A stretch of DNA of 64,000 nt from Aliiglaciecola lipolytica (GTDB lineage: Bacteria; Pseudomonadota; Gammaproteobacteria; Enterobacterales; Alteromonadaceae): positions 639,395 through 703,394 of the forward strand of contig NZ_JAHKPT010000035.1 of NCBI RefSeq assembly GCF_018860635.1. Reading direction: 5' to 3'. Of the stretch, positions 16,879 to 24,231 are shown in pieces. Both the position numbers and the translations under genes were made by a program. The first letter of the stretch is position 1; every line of letters starts with the position of its first letter. Below the pieces are notes generated by a model. It had not been told where the DNA came from, did no database searches, and saw nothing but the letters and a program-made list of their open reading frames with translations.

Positions 16879-17559
16879 ATGAGCGAAGAAAAAGTGGTAT
16901 TGATTACCGGAGCGTCTAGTGGCATCGGTGCTGCAACCACTGAAAAAGTGGTTAAAGCTGGTCATAAGGCAGTGATAACCGCGCGAAGTATCGATAAATT
17001 AAATGATATTGCTGAAAACTTGGGAAAAGAACGAGTTTTGCCTGTTAAAGCCGATGTCACTAATCTTTCAGAAATTGAAGCTGTGGTTTCCCAAGCAATT
17101 GAAAAATTTGGTCGCTTAGATGTGGTTTTTGCCAATGCAGGCACTGGCTCTAAAGCCGCGGGCATTGAAAAAGGCGATCCACAGGACTGGAAAACAATGT
17201 TGGATGTAAATATTAATGCCTTATTATTTACAGCCAAAACAAGTTTACCTTATTTACGAAAAACTCAAGGACACTTTATCATTACTAGTTCGATTGCAGG
17301 TAAAATCACCCTCAAAGGCTCAGTATACGGTGCTTCTAAATGGTTTGCTTACGGATTTGGGCAAAATCTAGCGGCGGAAATGGCTGAATGGAACGGGCGC
17401 TGTACGACTATTTGCCCAGGTATGGTTAATACGCCATTCTTTGATGAAGCCAAGCCTGATAAATTAGCTCCTAGTGATGTTGCAGATGCAGTACTTTATG
17501 CTATTTCAGCAAATCCCCGTTGTGACATAAGAGAAGTTTGCTTGATGCCAACCAAGTAA
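16879..17559 (+). CDS. short-chain dehydrogenase/reductase
   Basis: A 226-residue classical SDR. The NAD(P)-binding motif TGASSGIG is at residues 10-17, NAG in VFANAG, the catalytic serine in FIITSSIAG and the YGASK active site (Tyr and Lys) follow. It is slightly shorter than the usual 240-260 residues at the C terminus. AAGGAG precedes the ATG. It is the second gene of the DJ-1 operon. The position suggests reduction of reactive carbonyls or quinones. Confidence 0.85.
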   Translation: MSEEKVVLITGASSGIGAATTEKVVKAGHKAVITARSIDKLNDIAENLGKERVLPVKADVTNLSEIEAVVSQAIEKFGRLDVVFANAGTGSKAAGIEKGDPQDWKTMLDVNINALLFTAKTSLPYLRKTQGHFIITSSIAGKITLKGSVYGASKWFAYGFGQNLAAEMAEWNGRCTTICPGMVNTPFFDEAKPDKLAPSDVADAVLYAISANPRCDIREVCLMPTK

Positions 17560-17591
17560 AAAAAAGGTAGCCCAAGGGGCTACCTTTTTTA
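17559..17591. terminator. bidirectional intrinsic terminator
   Basis: GGTAGCCC-aag-GGGCTACC, an 8-bp stem flanked by A7 and T6, between the convergent SDR and OsmC genes. It should stop transcription in both directions. Confidence 0.9.
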
Positions 17592-17608
17592 TGATCAAAT
17601 GAGACGAA

Positions 17609-18046
17609 TTAATTGCCCTGAAACGAAGTAATATCCAAGGTTACATCACAGGCTAATAATTTTGATATCGGGCAGTTTAACTTTGCCTCAACCGCCGCCT
17701 TTTCAAAATCTGCTCCGCTCATGCCAGGTACTTGAGCATCTAAAGTTATTTCTGATTTGGTGACAGAAAATCCGTCATCGTCTTTTACTAAGGTGATAGC
17801 GGCCTTAGTTTCCAATCTACCTTTCTTGTATCCTTGTTCTGATAACCCCATAGAAAGTGCCATGGTGAAGCATGATGCGTGGGCCGCTGCGATCTGTTCT
17901 TCTGGATTGGTACCGGCCCTATCCTCAAAACGTGTGTTGAATCCGTAAGGGTGATCTTGCAAGGCGCCTGACTGCATTGAGACATGGCCTTTTCCGTCTT
18001 TACCTAAACCATCATATTTTGCTGTAGCCCATTTAACAATCGCCAT
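17609..18046 (-). CDS. osmC: OsmC family peroxiredoxin
   Basis: A 145-residue OsmC/Ohr-family protein. The two redox cysteines are in AAHASCFTMALS and KLNCPISKLLAC; the N terminus (KWATAKYDGLGKDGKGHVS) matches OsmC rather than Ohr. These proteins reduce organic hydroperoxides with thiol cofactors. AAGGAG lies 8 bp before the ATG. It converges on the DJ-1/SDR operon and extends the thiol-stress neighbourhood. Confidence 0.87.
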   Translation of the reverse strand: MAIVKWATAKYDGLGKDGKGHVSMQSGALQDHPYGFNTRFEDRAGTNPEEQIAAAHASCFTMALSMGLSEQGYKKGRLETKAAITLVKDDDGFSVTKSEITLDAQVPGMSGADFEKAAVEAKLNCPISKLLACDVTLDITSFQGN

Positions 18047-18581
18047 CTAATTCTCCTTAATTGGTGTTTATTTATGATTTCCTCATAAGCGTTTTTGCAC
18101 TCAGTATCTTTATACTGGTGTGACACCCATAGAACTAAGCAAGCCTTATTCCAGTTAATGGATAGCGATATATAAGGGGGCACGGGCATTTTTCTGTTAA
18201 TTACCTGCAATATATTCACGACATAGAGTAAAAGTTGCAGAAACTGTGTTTAGTTTGTGCCTTGGGTTGTCAGTCTGCTTTTATCGTGTCTCAGTTCGCT
18301 GCTAAGTCCTTACATTCTTATGAGGCAATTTCAAATAAATAATCGATTAGACTAGGGTTTTTAAATTGGCTTGCTAGTGATTTTTTACGCCTTCATTTCT
18401 GACGCTTAGCGGTATGTTTAGTAATAAAAAATCTAGGTAATTTGTTAATTGTTGAAAAGAATCGTAACTATTAAGGTGAAATATAACGTGAAATTTAATG
18501 TTTATTTATTTTCCAAGATCAGGTAGCTTGACGTATTGAGAACATCTGATTTTGCTTGATAAAAATAATAAGGATAAATAT
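18047..18581. other. gene-free stretch
   Basis: 535 bp without a supportable gene. A 71-codon minus-strand frame overlaps the start of osmC and has no protein character. The promoters of osmC and the aldehyde dehydrogenase gene should lie here, but no clear consensus was seen. Confidence 0.4.
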
Positions 18582-20006
18582 ATGCAACAATTTAACATGA
18601 CGATAAATGGGAAAAGCTACACATCTGGGAAGACTTTCGATGTTATTAACCCTGCTTTAGGCGTGCCGTTTGCAACTTGTGCTTTAGGCGATGAAAGCAC
18701 AGTTAATGAGGCTGTTGTTGCAGCAAAAAATGCGTTTCCTAGTTGGAGTCAGCTACCAGAAGAAGCCAGAATTGAAAAAATGAATGCTTTGGTTGGCTTA
18801 CTTGAAAGTAATATGCCGGAAATTATGGCATTGATTACGCAGGAAAATGGCAAGCCGTTTAATGGTTTTGGTGGGATAGGATCAGGCATGGAAGTGGGTG
18901 GTTCTATGGCCTGGATTCAAGCTACCTGCAGTTTTTCTTCGCCGCTGCAAGTGATACAAGATAATGATGAGGCCAGAATCGAAGTACATAGAAAACCATT
19001 AGGTGTAGTGGCATCCATCACACCGTGGAACTGGCCATTACTGATCGCTATTTGGCATGTGATCCCTGCGTTAAAAACCGGTAATACCGTGATAATCAAA
19101 CCCTCACCTCTAACGCCTGTTGCTACTATGCGATTTGTGGAATTAGCCAATACGGTTTTGCCGCCGGGTGTGCTCAACGTTATTACCGGTGATGCAGATG
19201 TTGGCAATGCCATTTCAGCTCATCCAGACATCAATAAAATAGTATTCACTGGTTCTACACCAACAGGTAAAAAAATAATGAGTTTAGCTTCTAGCAACCT
19301 AAAGCGTTTAACGCTGGAATTAGGGGGCAATGACGCCGGTATTGTTTTACCTGACGTGGATGTTAACGCTATTGCGCATAACTTGTTTTTGTCCTGTTTC
19401 CACAATAATGGTCAAACCTGTGCCTGTCTAAAACGTCTATATGTGCATGAATCTATTTACGAAGATGTTTGCAATGCACTAGTTGAGCTGGCTAATAAGG
19501 TGAAAGTTGGTAACGGCATGGAAGAAGGGATTGAATTTGGTCCTGTACAAAATAAAGCACAATTAGATAAAGTGATTGAGCTTACCGAAGATGCCATTGC
19601 CAATGGCGCCACACTTTTGGCTGGTGGCAAGGTAAGAGAAGGAGAGGGGTACTTTTTCCCACCTACCATTATTGCTGATATATCTAATGGTTCTCGTTTA
19701 GTTGATGAAGAACAATTTGGACCAGTGATCCCTGTTATTAAGTATTCAAATATTGATGAGGCGATCAAAATGGCCAACGATAATCAATTTGGTCTTGGTG
19801 GCTCAATTTGGTCATCTGACACTGAATTAGCCCATTCTCTTGCATCACGCTTGGAGACTGGTTCGGTATGGATTAACGAACACGGCAACGTTCAACCTGA
19901 TGCTCCTTTTGGTGGTGTCAAACAATCGGGTCTTGGAGTTGAATTTGGCCAGTTGGGGCTAGAAGAGTACACATCAGTGCAAACCATAAAAGTGAGTAAA
20001 CTCTAG
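18582..20006 (+). CDS. NAD(P)-dependent aldehyde dehydrogenase
   Basis: A 474-residue aldehyde dehydrogenase. The cofactor-binding segment is PWNWPLLIAIWHVIPALKTG, the general base glutamate is in LELGGND, and the nucleophilic cysteine is in NNGQTCAC, with EEQFGPVIPV near the C terminus. The ATG at 18582 with AAGGAT upstream is preferred to an in-frame TTG ten codons earlier. It is followed by AraC (minus strand) and a quinohemoprotein alcohol dehydrogenase, a classical pair in which the alcohol dehydrogenase makes the aldehyde and this enzyme makes the acid. Given the iac operon downstream, indole-3-acetaldehyde to IAA is possible but unproven. Confidence 0.85.
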   Translation: MQQFNMTINGKSYTSGKTFDVINPALGVPFATCALGDESTVNEAVVAAKNAFPSWSQLPEEARIEKMNALVGLLESNMPEIMALITQENGKPFNGFGGIGSGMEVGGSMAWIQATCSFSSPLQVIQDNDEARIEVHRKPLGVVASITPWNWPLLIAIWHVIPALKTGNTVIIKPSPLTPVATMRFVELANTVLPPGVLNVITGDADVGNAISAHPDINKIVFTGSTPTGKKIMSLASSNLKRLTLELGGNDAGIVLPDVDVNAIAHNLFLSCFHNNGQTCACLKRLYVHESIYEDVCNALVELANKVKVGNGMEEGIEFGPVQNKAQLDKVIELTEDAIANGATLLAGGKVREGEGYFFPPTIIADISNGSRLVDEEQFGPVIPVIKYSNIDEAIKMANDNQFGLGGSIWSSDTELAHSLASRLETGSVWINEHGNVQPDAPFGGVKQSGLGVEFGQLGLEEYTSVQTIKVSKL

Positions 20007-20047
20007 GCATCGCCTAAAGCACAACACAGTCATTTAATAGTCGTTGT

Positions 20048-20078
20048 AAGGATAGCTTAAGTTTCTTAGGCTATCCTT
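20048..20078. terminator. probable terminator between convergent genes
   Basis: AAGGATAGC and GCTATCCTT form a 9-bp stem, extended by TTAAG/CTTA pairing, 42 bp after the aldehyde dehydrogenase stop. No T-run, so its efficiency is uncertain. Confidence 0.5.
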
Positions 20079-20144
20079 ATTCTGTTGCCTATCGGCATTT
20101 TATCCAGTATTCCATTACCCGCAGAAATAACGGTCGTTACAATC

Positions 20145-21128
20145 TTATCCCTTAGACTTATTCAAAGTGTCTGAGGGCCGTTCGCCAAATCGTAATTTAT
20201 AATAATGGGCGAATCTGCCTAAATGGTTAAAACCATATTTAATGGCTACATCAGTCACATTTACATCCTGATCCGAAGAGCGTAATACCTCATGTACCGC
20301 TAATAATTTTTGTCCACGTACATATTTCATCGGTGACTGTCCAATGAAATGGCTAAAATGTTTGTTCAAGGTAGAGGGCACAACCCCAGTCACCATGGCC
20401 AGTTGTTCAAGAGAAATATCAAGATGGATGTTGTCGTGTATGTAGTCTCTAGCACGTTTGACTGACCTTGGTGTCACGTTATCGCTCCCACCGCGCAATC
20501 TATCCCGATAGTTATGATGCGGCAGTTGCAGTAACATTAAACATAGGGTGTCTTCAATTTGCTGTAATAAGGGAGCAGCAACCATAGGGGACAGCGGAAG
20601 TTCTAACTGACGTCTGGCAAAATTGACGGCATTCATCCAACTTTTACCTTCATATGTATTTAGATCAAATTTAGCATCAAAGATTAATGGCGCTTGCAGT
20701 TCATGACCTAATAATTGAGTCAGTGTTTGTTCGACTTTTTGCTTGTCTAATCGAACAGTAAAGAAGCTACAATCATTTGACCAACGCATGTTCATGGCTT
20801 GGTTTGGTGACACAACACTGGCAATACCTGGTTGAACAAGGGTTTTCTGGTCTTTCACCGCTACCTCAGCACGGCCTTGCCACGGAACTTGAATGAGAAA
20901 ACAACTGCCTAATTGCTCAGTTTTAATGGTGACTGCGGTACCATAGGTAATATAGACAAGTGCTGAATGTGCAAATTTAGCCTCATTAACTTGCGCTGAA
21001 AATGAACCAGCATTGCCTAATAGCTCAAACTGGTGAGGACAAAAAATATTAGTCACATCTCTTAGGGTTTCATCTACATTTTTCGACGAAAACCGAGAAA
21101 ACTGATTCAAGGGCAAAATTGGCTTCAT
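20145..21128 (-). CDS. AraC family regulator
   Basis: A 327-residue activator-type protein. The first ~200 residues form an AraC-binding-like effector domain (FCPHQFELLGNAGSFSAQVN, AVTIKTEQLGSCFLIQVPW) and the last ~100 carry two helix-turn-helix motifs (DISLEQLAMVTGVVPSTLNKHF; VTDVAIKYGFNHLGRFAHYYKLRFGERPSD). The ATG at 21128 was chosen because the longer frame depends on a TTG and adds a very basic, non-conserved leader. It is divergent from the quinohemoprotein dehydrogenase gene and convergent with the aldehyde dehydrogenase gene; it probably induces one or both in response to their alcohol substrate. Confidence 0.83.
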   Translation of the reverse strand: MKPILPLNQFSRFSSKNVDETLRDVTNIFCPHQFELLGNAGSFSAQVNEAKFAHSALVYITYGTAVTIKTEQLGSCFLIQVPWQGRAEVAVKDQKTLVQPGIASVVSPNQAMNMRWSNDCSFFTVRLDKQKVEQTLTQLLGHELQAPLIFDAKFDLNTYEGKSWMNAVNFARRQLELPLSPMVAAPLLQQIEDTLCLMLLQLPHHNYRDRLRGGSDNVTPRSVKRARDYIHDNIHLDISLEQLAMVTGVVPSTLNKHFSHFIGQSPMKYVRGQKLLAVHEVLRSSDQDVNVTDVAIKYGFNHLGRFAHYYKLRFGERPSDTLNKSKG

Positions 21129-21230
21129 ATGTTTTCTTCTTTTATTCGTCCTGTTTTTTTTACGCCATTGTTTCTTTGCTGTCAATTGTTATCAAAATCG
21201 GATAGTTGAGCGCGAATTGGGATAGTGGGT

Positions 21231-21249
21231 AGTAAATTAATCATTTACT
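21231..21249. promoter_or_regulatory. palindrome in the AraC / alcohol dehydrogenase promoter region
   Basis: AGTAAAT-TAATC-ATTTACT, perfect 7-bp arms, 43 bp before the dehydrogenase start. It could be an operator, but AraC proteins usually bind direct repeats, so the protein that uses it is uncertain. Confidence 0.3.
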
Positions 21250-21291
21250 GTTTTGCTACTAATAATAAGAATCTCATTTAAAGGGGCCTAT

Positions 21292-23460
21292 ATGAGTAGC
21301 GTATTACTTAAAAAATACTCATCAACAATAAAAATATGTTTACTAATGATCAGCACTATTAGCATTTACGGTTGCGATAGTCCAAAACAAGAAATTCAAC
21401 CAACACCCCAGCGCAAAGCAGAGTCTCAAAGTCAGTTAACGGTTGGGTTAACAGATGAGAGATTAGTCAATGCCGAATCTGAACCACAGAATTGGTTGTC
21501 CCATGGCGGCACCTACAAAGAACAACGTTACAGTTCTTTAGCCGAGATAAACCTTAACAATATTGGGAAACTAGGTTTGCAATGGGATTTTGATCTAGAG
21601 GGAACACGCGGTTTAGAAGCCACCCCCATAGTTGTCGATGGCGTTATGTATATTACCGGAAACTGGAGTCGTATATACGCTCTAGATGCTAAAACTGGTA
21701 GTTTATTGTGGAAATATGACCCTAAAGTGCCACCTGAGTGGGCAGTAAACTTATGTTGTGACGTGGTTAATCGTGGCGTAGCAGTATATGGTGATAAAGT
21801 TTACGCGGGCACACTTGATGGCAGGCTTGTGGCGGTAAATGCCAAAGACGGAACGCTTGTTTGGGAAGTACAAACCACGCCAACCGACATACCTTACTCC
21901 ATTACTGGAGCTCCTCGAGTAGTGAAAGGCAATGTCATTATTGGCAATGGTGGTGGCGAGTTTGGCGTACGTGGATTTGTGTCGGCCTATGACGCACAAA
22001 CCGGTGCACAGAATTGGCGATTCTACACTGTACCCGGTGATCCAGCGAAGCCATTTGAAAACCCTATTTTAGAAATGGCGGCAAAAACCTGGACAGGTGA
22101 ATGGTGGAAGCTAGGTGGTGGTGGAACAGTTTGGGATTCTATGTCGTATGATCCTGAACTCGATTTACTCTACATAGGTGTAGGTAATGGCTCTCCTTGG
22201 AATCAAAATATTCGCAGTCCACAAGGAGGCGATAATCTTTTTCTATCGTCGATAGTCGCGGTTCGTCCAGACACCGGTGAGTATGTTTGGCACTACCAAA
22301 CAACACCTGGTGACAGTTGGGATTACACCGCAGCACAACAAATGGTATTGGCTGATATAGAAATTGAAGGCAAATTACGTAAAGTGATTATGCAAGCGCC
22401 TAAAAATGGCTTTTTCTATGTATTGGATCGGCAAACCGGTGAGCTGTTGTCTGCAGAGCCTTTTGTTAACGTCAGTTGGGCAACCCACGTCGATAAGGAA
22501 ACAGGAAGGCCGGCAGTGGTGGAAGGTGCTCACTATAAACAACAAAACTTTATGGGCTTACCAAGTCCATTTGGTGGACATAGCTGGCATTCGATGAGCT
22601 ACAGTCCTGATACGGGATTAGTTTATATTCCCGCCATGGATCTGCCGTTTAATTTTCAAAGCGATCCAAATTTTCAGCATAATCCTATTGGGGTGAACCT
22701 TGGTATTGATGGGGTCGCCGGAGCAATGCCAGAGGACGTGAATATTCGCAAAGCCATTAAAGCCATGTTAAAGGGCTATTTATTGGCATGGGATCCGGTT
22801 AAACAACAAGCTGCTTGGTCTGTTGAGCATACCGTTTCTTGGAATGGGGGCGCGTTGTCTACAGCGGGTGGGTTACTATTTCAAGGTAACGGAATAGGTA
22901 ATTTTAATGCGTACAATGCCAAAACCGGTGAACAGTTATGGTCGTTCAATGCACAAACCGGGATTGTTGCAGCACCCGTCACCTACGCAATAGATGGCGA
23001 ACAATATGTTGCGATATTGGCAGGGTGGGGCGGTATTATGCCGTTATTGCTTGGTGAAGCTGTGGCAGACTCTGCTGCCAATAAAGTAAATAGGGTATTA
23101 GTATTTAAGCTTGGAGGAGACCAACAACTTCCTCCCTTAACCTTGGTAAAACGGGAGCTTAATCCTCCGCCACAAACCGCTTCAAAAGATATCGTGGATC
23201 ACGGTAGAGCAACCTATCAACAATTTTGTTTCAATTGTCATGGAGATACAGTAGTGTCTGGTGGTGTTTTGCCGGATTTACGTTACAGCCCTTTCAACTT
23301 GAACAAAGAAGCTTGGAAAAGTGTCGTGCTCGGTGGTGCATTATCATCGAAAGGCATGGTGTCATTTAAGCAAGTTCTGGAAGAAAGTGATGCTGAAGCG
23401 ATACGCGCGTACGTCATCAAACGAGCCCATGATAAGTTGGCCGAAGAAAGTGTGAATTAG
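21292..23460 (+). CDS. PQQ-dependent alcohol dehydrogenase with C-terminal cytochrome c domain
   Basis: A 722-residue periplasmic quinohemoprotein. An N-terminal export signal ends in SIYGC (Cys28), a possible though atypical lipobox. An eight-bladed beta-propeller follows with repeated A-x-D-x-x-T-G-x-x-x-W blocks (YALDAKTGSLLWKY, VAVNAKDGTLVWEV). The adjacent cysteines of the PQQ pocket are Cys155-Cys156 (NLCCDVVNRG), and the catalytic Asp is near residue 344 (SWDYTA). A cytochrome c domain carries the heme motif CFNCH at 646-650. This is the type II quinohemoprotein alcohol dehydrogenase layout. The ATG at 21292, with AAGGGG in front, is preferred to an upstream in-frame start. The substrate is unknown; no PQQ biosynthesis genes are in the window. 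Confidence 0.88.
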   Translation: MSSVLLKKYSSTIKICLLMISTISIYGCDSPKQEIQPTPQRKAESQSQLTVGLTDERLVNAESEPQNWLSHGGTYKEQRYSSLAEINLNNIGKLGLQWDFDLEGTRGLEATPIVVDGVMYITGNWSRIYALDAKTGSLLWKYDPKVPPEWAVNLCCDVVNRGVAVYGDKVYAGTLDGRLVAVNAKDGTLVWEVQTTPTDIPYSITGAPRVVKGNVIIGNGGGEFGVRGFVSAYDAQTGAQNWRFYTVPGDPAKPFENPILEMAAKTWTGEWWKLGGGGTVWDSMSYDPELDLLYIGVGNGSPWNQNIRSPQGGDNLFLSSIVAVRPDTGEYVWHYQTTPGDSWDYTAAQQMVLADIEIEGKLRKVIMQAPKNGFFYVLDRQTGELLSAEPFVNVSWATHVDKETGRPAVVEGAHYKQQNFMGLPSPFGGHSWHSMSYSPDTGLVYIPAMDLPFNFQSDPNFQHNPIGVNLGIDGVAGAMPEDVNIRKAIKAMLKGYLLAWDPVKQQAAWSVEHTVSWNGGALSTAGGLLFQGNGIGNFNAYNAKTGEQLWSFNAQTGIVAAPVTYAIDGEQYVAILAGWGGIMPLLLGEAVADSAANKVNRVLVFKLGGDQQLPPLTLVKRELNPPPQTASKDIVDHGRATYQQFCFNCHGDTVVSGGVLPDLRYSPFNLNKEAWKSVVLGGALSSKGMVSFKQVLEESDAEAIRAYVIKRAHDKLAEESVN

Positions 23461-23475
23461 CCTAAGAAGTGAGCC

Positions 23476-23519
23476 AGTTAACCCGTTGGTTAACTGCACA
23501 TTGATATGTGCGGTTAACC
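23476..23519. terminator. overlapping alternative hairpins between convergent genes
   Basis: AGTTAACC-cgtt... at 23476 pairs with GGTTAACT (to 23495). The second half can instead join a larger palindrome, GGTTAAC..GCACAT-tgat-ATGTGC..GTTAACC (23488-23519). The two stems exclude each other. There is no T-run, so the terminator function is inferred from position only. Confidence 0.45.
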
Positions 23520-23547
23520 GACAGTGTAATGGTAAAAGCGAGTTTAA

Positions 23548-24024
23548 CTAAGCTTCGTCTAGATTGAGGAAGAGTTTCTGAAGAGTGCTGTTAAACGTCT
23601 CGATTTGTTGAGCTGTAAAACCTTCATAAATGTTGTCGAACAGTTTTTGTGAGTTTTCGATGATATTGGCAATGACGGTTTTACCTTTTTCAGTTAACTC
23701 AACAATAGAGACTCTTCCGTCATTTTTGCTAGTGCGGATAATAACAAGCTCTTTTTCTTGGAGATTATAAGTGGCTCTGGTAATCGTCGGTGTTTTTGCT
23801 ACAGCGTGGGTAGCAACTTCACTAACACTCAAGGTTCCCATTTCTCGCAATATCATAAGTATACGCCAAGCGGTAAGGTTAATACCTTGTTTTTTAAGGG
23901 ATTTTTCCATTCGCATGGAATAAGCACTGCCTACTCTCATTAGCCAATAAAATGGGTATTGCTGGAATTCAAAACTCTCTGAAGCAGGTTTGAATTTATT
24001 TAGTTTATCCGTATTTTTTTTCAT
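23548..24024 (-). CDS. iacR: MarR family regulator, IacR-like
   Basis: A 158-residue MarR-type repressor. The winged helix spans roughly residues 50-120 (NLTAWRILMILREMGTLSVSEVATHAVAKTPTITRATYNLQEKELV, then the wing TSKNDGRVSIVELTEKG). It is divergent from a TonB receptor and heads the region that contains the IAA-degradation operon. In known iac clusters a MarR protein, IacR, represses the operon and is released by IAA or a metabolite. The symbol rests on this context and not on a residue-level match. Two similar 20-bp sites in the divergent promoter region are candidate operators. Confidence 0.7.
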   Translation of the reverse strand: MKKNTDKLNKFKPASESFEFQQYPFYWLMRVGSAYSMRMEKSLKKQGINLTAWRILMILREMGTLSVSEVATHAVAKTPTITRATYNLQEKELVIIRTSKNDGRVSIVELTEKGKTVIANIIENSQKLFDNIYEGFTAQQIETFNSTLQKLFLNLDEA

Positions 24025-24072
24025 ATTTTCAACAAGTTATAAACAAATTTAACACAATAATGCTCGCAATAT

Positions 24073-24092
24073 TACTTGATAAAAAACGTAAA
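24073..24092. promoter_or_regulatory. candidate IacR operator, site 1
   Basis: TTACTTGATAAAAAACGTAA. It shares TTACTTGA-N5-AACGTAA with the site at 24157, exactly 84 bp (eight helical turns) away, and lies next to the iacR start at 24024. Confidence 0.45.
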
Positions 24093-24156
24093 ATACAATC
24101 ATATTTTTTAAAAAATCAAAGATCCGTTTAAAATTAAAACAAGTATCGTTGAATTT

Positions 24157-24176
24157 TTACTTGACATGTAACGTAA
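24157..24176. promoter_or_regulatory. candidate IacR operator, site 2
   Basis: TTACTTGACATGTAACGTAA is palindromic at 16 of 20 positions around ACATGT. It covers the -35 element TTGACA of the TonB receptor promoter, as expected for a MarR repressor site. Confidence 0.55.
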
Positions 24177-24189
24177 TAACTCATACAAA
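24161..24189 (+). promoter_or_regulatory. sigma-70-type promoter of the TonB receptor
   Basis: TTGACA (24161-24166), a 17-bp spacer, then TACAAA (24184-24189), 42 bp before the start codon. Confidence 0.5.
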
Positions 24190-24231
24190 TTATAAGCAGA
24201 ATAACTAGAACATAATCAACGGAGCACAAAT

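Noticed and set aside
18004-18219. 71-codon minus-strand frame upstream of osmC
   Set aside because: It overlaps the osmC start in another frame, and its composition is not protein-like.
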